This document shows positions 1 to 7,036 of a stretch of 34,645 nt of DNA, one piece after another; within the stretch, counting starts at the first letter, position 1, and the number at the start of each line of letters is the position of its first letter. Source of the DNA: an uncultured Collinsella sp. (GTDB lineage Bacteria > Actinomycetota > Coriobacteriia > Coriobacteriales > Coriobacteriaceae). Where the stretch lies: positions 1 to 34,645 of the forward strand of contig URBS01000007.1 of assembly GCA_900546085.1 (NCBI GenBank). Reading direction: 5' to 3'. A program made the position numbers and the translations under genes. Below the pieces are notes generated by a model that was not told the DNA's origin, searched no databases, and worked only from the letters and a program-made list of their open reading frames with translations.

Positions 1-38
1 CGTTTTCTTCATTTGCCTAGTCTTTGCCACAAGTTTTG

Positions 39-1070
39 TTATGGATTTAAAAACTCAGATCCGATGGCACGTTCGTAAGACTGGATCGTTTCGGCATTTG
101 CCCTCTCGATATCATTAAGCGGTGATGTCATCGCATCAAATTCCTCAGGCGAGTATATGCCTTCATACCAATCCTTATTGTCGAAATACTCTTGAATCTT
201 CTCATTCTTGAACTTGCGACCATGGCGTGCATATATTTCATTTCTTGCCAAGCAAAGCTCCCATGTGCTCATACCCATTTCTTTAATCTCCGCCTCGGTA
301 TAACGCCGTGAGTCGCTTTCAGAAAGTAAGTAACCGTCTACCGTCGAACTTTTCGCATCACAGTAATAGGAAAAGCTATCCATAACCTTATGTGATTGAT
401 CATCAATAAATGACACGACAACCGTACGGCTATCACCCGAATCGCTACCGAGCGTCGATCGATATGCGAGCTTGCAAACTCCGTCCGAACCAACTACAAC
501 ACTCCGGGGGTTAGTCGAAGCCTGCTCACCGTTCGTACCCGCTTCTTTCAGGGACCAATTCTCCGGCTTCGATAACGCCTCTGTCGAAGAGCCGGTCACC
601 TTGACATTCACCACCATCTCTGGAAACCCGGCGGAGTTATTTGATACCACCATTAATTCAGTTGCGCCTTCGTCGTCGGCCTCGTCCTTTTCATCTGAGT
701 TTTCCGACTCAAACTCATCGGCGTCCGATTTATACATCGTATGCTGATAGGTTTGAGTGAATTCTGGTGATGAGTGCCCGCCCCCGAATCGATTCCAAAC
801 ATAAAAGCCGCCAACAATGATGGCGGCCACCAGGCCAATTATCACGATTTTATTTGAATCGAATCCGCCAATTAACCCAATTACTCTTTTACCTAGCTCG
901 TTGCCAGAATCCTCCGCCGCTGCCCTCCCCTTCGCATTATCCTTGACATCGAACGGCATCCGCTCATTCTCTGTGGTCGACCGACCCACGTCAAAAGATA
1001 CTTTCGCAGCACAAAAGGGGCAGTAAACTGTCCCCTCTTCTATCTCTGCGTTACATTTGGGACACTTCAC
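39..1070 (-). CDS. Zinc-ribbon, single-TM protein with C-terminal YARHG domain
   Basis: Last visible gene of the minus-strand operon. The N-terminus carries a CPKC...CPFC zinc ribbon within the first 25 residues. A low-complexity polar stretch follows, then one hydrophobic segment (KIVIIGLVAAIIVGGFYVW, about residue 75-93) and an acidic linker. The middle is a beta-rich, probably extracytoplasmic region. The C-terminus has the LARNEIYARHG signature followed by a DWYEG segment, which defines the YARHG domain, an extracellular domain of unknown function found in envelope proteins. The reading frame also allows a TTG start at 1085. I prefer GTG at 1070 because it follows GGGGAG and starts right at the ribbon. 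The gene begins about 20 bases after the amidase stop, so it is probably co-transcribed. Its role is unknown. By analogy with zinc-ribbon membrane proteins it may be a cytoplasm-to-surface structural part of the system. Domain calls are fairly sure; the function is not. Confidence 0.8.
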   Translation of the reverse strand: MKCPKCNAEIEEGTVYCPFCAAKVSFDVGRSTTENERMPFDVKDNAKGRAAAEDSGNELGKRVIGLIGGFDSNKIVIIGLVAAIIVGGFYVWNRFGGGHSSPEFTQTYQHTMYKSDADEFESENSDEKDEADDEGATELMVVSNNSAGFPEMVVNVKVTGSSTEALSKPENWSLKEAGTNGEQASTNPRSVVVGSDGVCKLAYRSTLGSDSGDSRTVVVSFIDDQSHKVMDSFSYYCDAKSSTVDGYLLSESDSRRYTEAEIKEMGMSTWELCLARNEIYARHGRKFKNEKIQEYFDNKDWYEGIYSPEEFDAMTSPLNDIERANAETIQSYERAIGSEFLNP

Positions 1071-1093
1071 TGTCTCCCCTTTCAACCTGTCTT

Positions 1094-1927
1094 TTAGCCA
1101 TCAACATGACGTCGATATTCTTGATAGTTCGACAGATATGATGAGAATTCCGCCGATGTATCCGAATTTCCCGTCCGCCACGCCTTGTGGTCGATAATCT
1201 GGCTCTTGAACCCGTAGTACTCATCGATATACGCAATTAGACCGTCGACAGCGATAAGCTGCTCTTCGGGGTAATCGCCCGATCCTCCAACATGGACCAT
1301 CTCAATCCCAACGGAATAAGAGTTCATGCCGTAATCGGGATAGCTTCCCCTTATCGGTAACGTTCCGACCTTGTCATCTCTCGAATCATCGATTGTTCCA
1401 TACTGCTCGTTCTTCCCAGCATCGCCAAAACCGGCATGGTGCGCGATTTGATCGAGAGGCACACATTGAACGATCGACCCATCTTTTCCAACAACAAAAT
1501 GAGCCGCTACCTTATTGCCGTTGGACTCCCACCAATCGATGACACTTTCAGGGGAAGAATCGCCCTCCGTATCGTGCAAAACGATGTACTTCTGAAACTC
1601 AGGACCCTTAGGCCCATGCGCCAAGTCGGCGTAGTACCGTTCTTGAATGCTTGGCTGAAATTCCGAGCTCCCATCGATGGACGAAGAGGGAGATTCGTCT
1701 TGCTCTACAACCCCTGAAACCGTGTCAGCAACTCTCGCATTGCAGATATCAAGCACATCTCCAACACCATCTGCACAAGCCGCCAGCACGCAATTGCTTC
1801 CGCTGGATTTCACGACCTTTCTCACGCCAATACGACCGACCAGAACAATTCCCAAGCCGAACAAGAAAATGGCAAGCGCGGAGACGAGCCCCCGCGCCAC
1901 CCATAAACGCCTAGAGCGAGCTTGCAT
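1094..1927 (-). CDS. Membrane-anchored N-acetylmuramoyl-L-alanine amidase (Amidase_2/PGRP type)
   Basis: Predicted 277 residues. An N-terminal basic stretch and hydrophobic helix (about residues 11-33) should anchor it with the catalytic domain outside. The Amidase_2 fold spans about 105-270, with the motifs VLHDTEG (H118), AAHFVVGKDG, HHAGFG, VGIEMVH and DHKAWR (H247), plus D256 as the likely third zinc ligand. The family cuts the bond between MurNAc and the stem peptide L-Ala. The lysine that usually sits two residues before the last ligand is not obvious; N254 is there, so activity is likely but not certain. The start at 1927 overlaps the stop of the preceding small gene by 17 bases. An in-frame ATG at 1942 is possible, and the frame stays open further upstream, but that would bury the whole small gene. 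In this operon an amidase could open peptidoglycan locally for a trans-envelope machine; that is inference. Confidence 0.85.
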   Translation of the reverse strand: MQARSRRLWVARGLVSALAIFLFGLGIVLVGRIGVRKVVKSSGSNCVLAACADGVGDVLDICNARVADTVSGVVEQDESPSSSIDGSSEFQPSIQERYYADLAHGPKGPEFQKYIVLHDTEGDSSPESVIDWWESNGNKVAAHFVVGKDGSIVQCVPLDQIAHHAGFGDAGKNEQYGTIDDSRDDKVGTLPIRGSYPDYGMNSYSVGIEMVHVGGSGDYPEEQLIAVDGLIAYIDEYYGFKSQIIDHKAWRTGNSDTSAEFSSYLSNYQEYRRHVDG

Positions 1928-2174
1928 ACGTGCTGACCACATCGCATGCCGTACTGATAAGGCCGCCCGCCTCGAGCAGCTTTGCCGCTGCCGCTCCAAG
2001 CTGCCCAACCGCCTCATTTTGAGCGGTCGAATTTGTTCCTTCCATTGCCGCGTTAAGCATGTCGTGCAGTGAATCGAGATCGTCCGCCACCGTGACGCAC
2101 ACACCTCGCTGCGCCTCCATCTTCGACACCAACGCGTTCAGCTCTGCAACGATCTGGCCGATGTTCTGACTCAT
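1911..2174 (-). CDS. Small helical protein of WXG100 size, no WxG motif
   Basis: 87 residues, almost entirely predicted helix, with a break around EGTNSTAQNE (about residues 45-54). This gives two amphipathic helices joined by a loop, as in ESX/WXG100 proteins. There is no signal peptide and no membrane segment. The diagnostic W-x-G at the turn is absent, and so is a C-terminal YxxxD/E export signal (the end reads STYASSL). The start is well supported by AAAGGAA six bases upstream of the ATG. It lies between an FtsK-like ATPase module and a peptidoglycan amidase, the position expected for a secreted substrate or structural subunit of a type VII-like apparatus. That assignment rests on size, fold prediction and context only. 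It could instead be a small cytoplasmic adaptor. Confidence 0.75.
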   Translation of the reverse strand: MSQNIGQIVAELNALVSKMEAQRGVCVTVADDLDSLHDMLNAAMEGTNSTAQNEAVGQLGAAAAKLLEAGGLISTACDVVSTYASSL

Positions 2175-2192
2175 TTCTGTTCCTTTCCGTTG

Positions 2193-2780
2193 TCACAACA
2201 ACCCAAATAGCACATTCGCAATAAGCGAAATTACCCCAATACAGCACGCGCATAGAACCGCCGCCTGAGAAAGGCAGCCGCCTTTCGACTCCTCGGCTTT
2301 AACGGGAAGAGGATCCGGCATCGCCTTCTCTTCTTCCACCAGAAGACGCTTCCGGTCAAGAGCCGCCCGTCGAGCATCCAGTGCATTTGAAGATCGCTGA
2401 CTCAACTCGTTCACAGAGGTATCTTTTTCAATCATCTCGATATAGCAATCGATTTTCTTGATAAGCCCTGATAACGAAGAGGCAAGCTCGGCAGCGTCTT
2501 CATTCGACGCAATCGGTCTTACCATGTTCGGAAGCGCAGCGCCGACGTCCTTCGCGTGACTCCCCGCAAGTCGTTTAGACAATTGCGAAAAAGCCTCCTG
2601 TGCTTGATGCGCCAGGCGATCTATCTCCGCTTTCTTTTTGCCCGCCATGTTCCTCGCAGAGGTCGACTCCCGATCACAACGATCGCACTCCTGCTTAACA
2701 AGCTGGGCGGTCGACGCCTCCGATTTCAGAAATCGTTCTGCTTCGGACAGATACCTTTCGTACAAATCATCCCTGCTCAT
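2193..2780 (-). CDS. Tail-anchored coiled-coil protein
   Basis: 195 residues. The body is rich in charged heptad-like helix, for example KKKAEIDRLAHQAQEAFSQL and a second stretch around DARRAALDRKRLLVEEEK. After a proline-rich break, a single hydrophobic segment (about 170-195, QAAVLCACCIGVISLIANVLFGLL) ends the protein, so it is a tail-anchored membrane protein with a cytoplasmic coiled coil. A start at 2813 is open, but ATG 2780 has an excellent GGAGGAGGGG site at the right distance and gives a 14-base overlap with the end of the ATPase gene. I recognise no family. It may tether the soluble FtsK-like ATPase next door to the membrane, since that ATPase lacks its own membrane segments; this is inference. 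Cysteines in and before the tail (GGCLSQ, LCACC) are a minor oddity. Confidence 0.8.
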   Translation of the reverse strand: MSRDDLYERYLSEAERFLKSEASTAQLVKQECDRCDRESTSARNMAGKKKAEIDRLAHQAQEAFSQLSKRLAGSHAKDVGAALPNMVRPIASNEDAAELASSLSGLIKKIDCYIEMIEKDTSVNELSQRSSNALDARRAALDRKRLLVEEEKAMPDPLPVKAEESKGGCLSQAAVLCACCIGVISLIANVLFGLL

Positions 2781-5472
2781 CGTCGCCCCTCCTCCATATT
2801 CGCGTTGCGACAAAGGGCATGAGCTTCATTGAGGGACGTCCCGAAGACGCCTCCTTGTAAAGGACCCGGTTCTCTTGCCCGTTCCACTGGCACAGCGGGC
2901 CATCCAACTGCTTCGCTGCGATATTCGAGCCAAACAGACACGCCACGCCGTCAAAAGACGACAGTCCCGATGAACCCAACTGCGCTGAAAGCGCTACGGG
3001 GTTTTGCCAATGGCAGACAAAGTGGATTCCGTGCATAGGAGCCTCACGGAATACCTTTTGAATCTTTTGCTGAGCACCAAAGTCGAAAGATCCTAGTGAG
3101 TCCGCATTCGGCACCAACACAAACCGCTCCCGCCCACATTCTTCCCCGACATCATTTCTCTGAAGACAATTGGTAATCCATGCAGCCGCTTCGTCCGAAG
3201 GCACGACCTCCGGAGAAACCCCCGCACGAGCGCATATCTTCAGAGTCGAATTAGAAACATGGCGCGCGCCATCCTCCACTACAGCAAACTCAGCGCCTCG
3301 CTCATAGCGTGCAAGCGATAAAACAAGCGTTTCCATAACGCACGCCGCAAGATCGACAGAATTCGGAAGATCACCGAGCCCTGGCAGCGTTCCCCTGCCC
3401 ACAAGAGCGATATTGCTTCCCGCAGCTCTTTCAAACGGGAAATACATCGGTGCCAACCCAGCAGAAACACCCCGGCCAAGCAAGGCGCTCGGCACGTTAC
3501 CTGAATCTATGTCGTTCTGCTCAAGGAGGGCCTCAGTCAACTCCGGCAGAGTGCTTCCGTCGAAAACCACCGGTTCATCAAGGTGCTCTTTTGGCATTGC
3601 ATAGAACTTGTTCCTGAGACTGTCCAACGTGGCATCCTCAGCAAACGGCGTAAGCACCGTCACATTTGCGCTCGGATTTCCGTAATCTTCGTTCAGAATC
3701 GCCTGTCCCCTGAACCTTAGACTAGCAGCCGCCTCGTTAAAGGGTCCGAAAGTCGCCCGCGACTCCGCCGGCGAGTTTTTCAGTCCGATACGGATAGGAA
3801 ACTGTGCGAAGAACTTGCCCTGGGAAATGGCAAGATTGGTTATCCCGCCGATACTTTGTGACGCCAATATCACGTGAATACCGTATGCACGATAGAGGCG
3901 AACGATGCGTTCCAGAAGTTCACAGGCTTCCTTGCCTCTCGCGCCTTCTAGAAATAGCTGGAACTCATCAATGACCACAACGATACGCGGCATCTTATTC
4001 CCGCTATTGCGCCGATACTTGAGCAGATTATCTCCGTAAGGCTTGATCGCAGCGGCCCTCCGTTTGGCCTCGGCGGCTATGGAATTCAGCACATCCAAGG
4101 CAAAGTCTTCATCGGCCTCAAGCCCAAATGCCTTTACCTGCGGTAGATACTCGGGGGAATCCGGCGTGGGAGCCATGGGAAACAGGGTAACGCCCTCTTT
4201 GAAATCAAACAGATAGAGTTCCAACTCGTCGGGAGAATACCTGGCGCACAAACCGTAGATGATATCTTTCAACAGATTCGATTTACCCTGTCCGACCGCG
4301 CCGGTTATCAGTGCATTATGTCTTTGAGTCTCATTCGAGCCAATCGTGACATCAACCGTCTGGGTTCCACGCAGACCCAGCGAGAACGTAACTCCGTCCT
4401 CGCTCGTCTCCATCCAATACTCCGCGGGAAGCACCGACTCAATCTTTACTTCGGGCAACCGCAGCTCTACCGCTGATCGGGCCATCCGCTCGGCGGCTTG
4501 CGCCGATTCAATCGTGTCAAGCTCATAGAGCTCAACATCGTAGCCATCGTGACCCAGCCATCGGGCATGACTGCCCGAGAATAGCTCGAGACGCTCCGAA
4601 ACAGGATAGGAACGTTTCTTCTCGCAATACCATTTGGGCAAGTCGTCCATCTTAGGTTGTATCATTAGGAAAGAAGTGCCTGCCTTTGGGGCCGCCTTCA
4701 TCAGCGAGCAGATACGGTCGTATTGCTCGGCAGCCATTCCCATCGGCATATCGTGGATCACAACGAGCTGGTACTTCTCGACCGGCATTCCGACCCGTTG
4801 GTGATATACCGCCAGGCTCTCATCGTCTGACAGCAACTCGTTGTTGATTTGCGTCACACGGTCGGTCAGCTCGTTAAGCAAGGCATCGAGTTCGCCTCTC
4901 GAATGCAAATACCTGACCGCTGCCTCGCCTTGCCCGTTCCGGCCAATCGTCGAAAAAGGAGCCTCGATGTTTTTGAGTGCCGGGTCAAAACTAATGATTT
5001 CAACTTGCGACGCTGAAGTCGATAAAAGCGTCTTGGCCTCTACCTCGCGCACTACCCCGTCTGAAATGCAGCCCTCGCCTGAAACCGACATCACGATATT
5101 GCCGTGACCAAGCAACGGAACGATAAAGGGCACCGTAAACAAATCGTCACGTTTTGAAGTTTTCGACATCGATCCAATCTGGATATACTCGGCGGCATTG
5201 AGGGCCGAGCCTTCCTCGATCGCCAGCAACTCGTCAACGGTATCCTGCACGCGCTTTTTCGAAAGGGCGCTGCGTCGTTTTTCACGGTGATTGATTTTGT
5301 TGAGGGCCCGTGTTTTCGCCTCCTGCTTCTCCTTCAGCGTCACCTTCAACCACATGTCAACGGAGACAGATTGGGATTCACAAGCTCCCAGCAGACGAGC
5401 TTGGCATTCCTTGACCTCGCTGACTGCTTGCCTCATTTCGGCATAGGTCTCTTCCAACGACATATTGGCCAT
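2767..5472 (-). CDS. FtsK/SpoIIIE-family ATPase (type VII secretion EccC/EssC-like)
   Basis: 901 residues. An N-terminal charged coiled coil (about 10-85) is followed by an all-soluble region with no transmembrane helices. The core FtsK/SpoIIIE domain has Walker A GAVGQGKSN (391-399), the family segment ELYLFDFKEGVTLF (417-430), Walker B IVVVIDEF (497-504) and a HVILASQS sensor segment (533-540). The stretch ISQGKFFAQFPIRIGLK...ESRATFG is typical of FtsK and of the type VII ATPases EccC/EssC. A C-terminal part (about 670-880) resembles a second, degenerate ATPase domain in which ALVGRGTLPGLG replaces a proper P-loop. Canonical FtsK and EccC have membrane helices; here a separate tail-anchored gene follows. 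The start overlaps the grpE-like stop as TGATG. DNA pumping cannot be excluded, but the context favours protein export or envelope work. The family call is firm; the substrate is unknown. Confidence 0.88.
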   Translation of the reverse strand: MANMSLEETYAEMRQAVSEVKECQARLLGACESQSVSVDMWLKVTLKEKQEAKTRALNKINHREKRRSALSKKRVQDTVDELLAIEEGSALNAAEYIQIGSMSKTSKRDDLFTVPFIVPLLGHGNIVMSVSGEGCISDGVVREVEAKTLLSTSASQVEIISFDPALKNIEAPFSTIGRNGQGEAAVRYLHSRGELDALLNELTDRVTQINNELLSDDESLAVYHQRVGMPVEKYQLVVIHDMPMGMAAEQYDRICSLMKAAPKAGTSFLMIQPKMDDLPKWYCEKKRSYPVSERLELFSGSHARWLGHDGYDVELYELDTIESAQAAERMARSAVELRLPEVKIESVLPAEYWMETSEDGVTFSLGLRGTQTVDVTIGSNETQRHNALITGAVGQGKSNLLKDIIYGLCARYSPDELELYLFDFKEGVTLFPMAPTPDSPEYLPQVKAFGLEADEDFALDVLNSIAAEAKRRAAAIKPYGDNLLKYRRNSGNKMPRIVVVIDEFQLFLEGARGKEACELLERIVRLYRAYGIHVILASQSIGGITNLAISQGKFFAQFPIRIGLKNSPAESRATFGPFNEAAASLRFRGQAILNEDYGNPSANVTVLTPFAEDATLDSLRNKFYAMPKEHLDEPVVFDGSTLPELTEALLEQNDIDSGNVPSALLGRGVSAGLAPMYFPFERAAGSNIALVGRGTLPGLGDLPNSVDLAACVMETLVLSLARYERGAEFAVVEDGARHVSNSTLKICARAGVSPEVVPSDEAAAWITNCLQRNDVGEECGRERFVLVPNADSLGSFDFGAQQKIQKVFREAPMHGIHFVCHWQNPVALSAQLGSSGLSSFDGVACLFGSNIAAKQLDGPLCQWNGQENRVLYKEASSGRPSMKLMPFVATRIWRRGDDEQG

Positions 5473-5918
5473 CAGCCCTCTTCATACCGAAAGACAACTA
5501 CTCGCGCCGGGCGGAGAAGTCTTCCGCCAATCCTGTAACCGTCTCGCTCTACTCGAGCCACCTTTCCATCTTTGAAGGCGTCGTCTGTCTTAATCAATCC
5601 AACGATTTCATGCTCATGTAGATTAACTGTCTCGTCACACAGAACAGGCTCAAGCCCGTAATGGCTACAAACCTCGATAATCTCATCCGCAATCGAAGAC
5701 CTCAAGTCCTCTGACAGCGGCTCATTCTTAACTCTATCAACGGCAAGCAGCAACTCGCTGAATAATCCTGCATAAGCTTCGCCAGTGGCCAAGTCTTTGA
5801 TTTTTCTTGAATCTGATTTGAGAGAAGCGAGAGACGCTCTGAGCCGTTCTGCACAGTCAATAATTGCTTGGCGATCCATCTCCAAGCTGTCGAGCGCTTG
5901 GTCCCAGCGCACGTCCAT
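5472..5918 (-). CDS. GrpE-like nucleotide exchange factor
   Basis: 148 residues. The N-terminal half is a long helix (about 5-65) as in the GrpE dimerisation stalk. The C-terminal half has the compact beta domain ending with VERDGYRIGGRLLRPARVVVF, which matches the GrpE signature V..GY...R.LRPA.V.V. GrpE proteins dimerise and drive ADP release from Hsp70. The protein is shorter than typical GrpE (about 180-200 residues) and lacks the acidic N-terminal tail. The frame is open upstream, but the ATG at 5918 overlaps the stop of the J/TPR gene as TAATG, a classic coupling arrangement. Earlier starts would overlap that gene by more than 50 bases. Lying between a J-like gene and the FtsK-like gene, it most likely serves the dedicated Hsp70 of this operon, not the housekeeping DnaK. 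Confidence 0.83.
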   Translation of the reverse strand: MDVRWDQALDSLEMDRQAIIDCAERLRASLASLKSDSRKIKDLATGEAYAGLFSELLLAVDRVKNEPLSEDLRSSIADEIIEVCSHYGLEPVLCDETVNLHEHEIVGLIKTDDAFKDGKVARVERDGYRIGGRLLRPARVVVFRYEEG

Positions 5919-7027
5919 TATTGGAGTCCCGTCCTCTTTGCAAGCTCTCCTAATTTGCGGGCATTGATCATCCATCCGGTCGGTATAACAAAGAAGAATG
6001 CATACAGGAGGAGCCCAAAGAACAGAACGAGCGTCAAGGGAGCGCCACTTGACCCGCTTATCATAAATAAGAAGGTCAAGCCGCAGAGAATCCAAAACCA
6101 TCGGGCCGGTGCAATGTAGTGCCTTTTACGCGCCCAGTCGATAAGGCCCTCCATTTTCTCAATCCATTCCTCATCAGCCTTGTCGATATTTCCCAACGCG
6201 CGCATTTCACTAACGACAAGTTCAGCATGCTGGATTTGTTTCATATTGGTGAAATAGCCAGCATTATCCTTTGAGCTCATTTTGTTCTCGACATCCGTCT
6301 CTAGACACCGGCATAACGAGCTTAGGACGGGTCCATAATCCGGATGTGCCTCATGAAGATTGCGCGCCATAGTGAGGGCCTGGTCAAATTTCCCCTGAAG
6401 ATAACGCGCATCGACCAAGCGCGCCATAATCGTATAGTCGCTCTTATCAATCTGCTGGGCCTTCAGAAACTCAGCCTCGGCGTCTGCGTATTTATCAATC
6501 ATTATGTACGAGTCGCCCAACAGCCTATGAGCAGTCGCCTGATTCGAGCCAAGCTTCAGCAACTCGGATGCAGCAAAAATGGATTCGTCATACTTGTCCA
6601 TCGAATATGCTGCCAGAGCCCACACAAGCCATGCTTCCGCATCGGTTGGGCAATTCCTTGTTGCCTCCCTAGCGGCAAAACAAGCGTTGGCACTCTGACC
6701 GTTTTTGAAATAATCTTTCGCTTCTGATGTCCAGTCTTTCTCGGCGGTTGCAGCACGGGCGTCTTTTTCCAGGTCCCTCTTGCTGTCACTCTTCCCGCTA
6801 TCATATGTGGCATCGTATTCCAAACGTTTTGAACTGTTGTGAAACAACGAATCTGCTTCATTTAAGAGCTGCATCATCCTTTCGGCGTTTGCTCTTTGCA
6901 TAGCATCCGGAGATCCTTCGAGACGCCTGAAGCGCTTTCGTGTTTTCTTAATCGCCTCTTCAATCTCCTCAATCGGCGCATTCTTTTCCAGTTCGAGAAT
7001 TTCATAGTAGTCAACAAATTCTTCCAT
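5918..7027 (-). CDS. J-like domain + TPR protein with C-terminal membrane segments
   Basis: 369 residues. Residues 7-75 align with a J domain (DYYEILELEKNAPIEEIEEA at the start, LLNEADSLFHNSSKRLEYD at the end). The loop that should hold the essential HPD tripeptide reads RKRFRRLEGSPD, so HPD is absent. Several TPR-like helix pairs follow (about 90-230), for example AEAWLVWALAAYSMDKYDES and ATAHRLLGDSYIMIDKYADA. Two hydrophobic segments occur near the C-terminus (about 307-350), then a short basic tail. J proteins normally stimulate Hsp70 ATPase through HPD, so this one probably acts as a membrane scaffold or as a non-canonical co-chaperone. It starts nine bases after the hsp70 stop, behind AGGGGACAC. 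TPRs suggest it gathers client or partner proteins at the membrane. Fold calls are good; the mechanism is open. Confidence 0.85.
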   Translation of the reverse strand: MEEFVDYYEILELEKNAPIEEIEEAIKKTRKRFRRLEGSPDAMQRANAERMMQLLNEADSLFHNSSKRLEYDATYDSGKSDSKRDLEKDARAATAEKDWTSEAKDYFKNGQSANACFAAREATRNCPTDAEAWLVWALAAYSMDKYDESIFAASELLKLGSNQATAHRLLGDSYIMIDKYADAEAEFLKAQQIDKSDYTIMARLVDARYLQGKFDQALTMARNLHEAHPDYGPVLSSLCRCLETDVENKMSSKDNAGYFTNMKQIQHAELVVSEMRALGNIDKADEEWIEKMEGLIDWARKRHYIAPARWFWILCGLTFLFMISGSSGAPLTLVLFFGLLLYAFFFVIPTGWMINARKLGELAKRTGLQ

Positions 7028-7036
7028 CAGTGTCCC

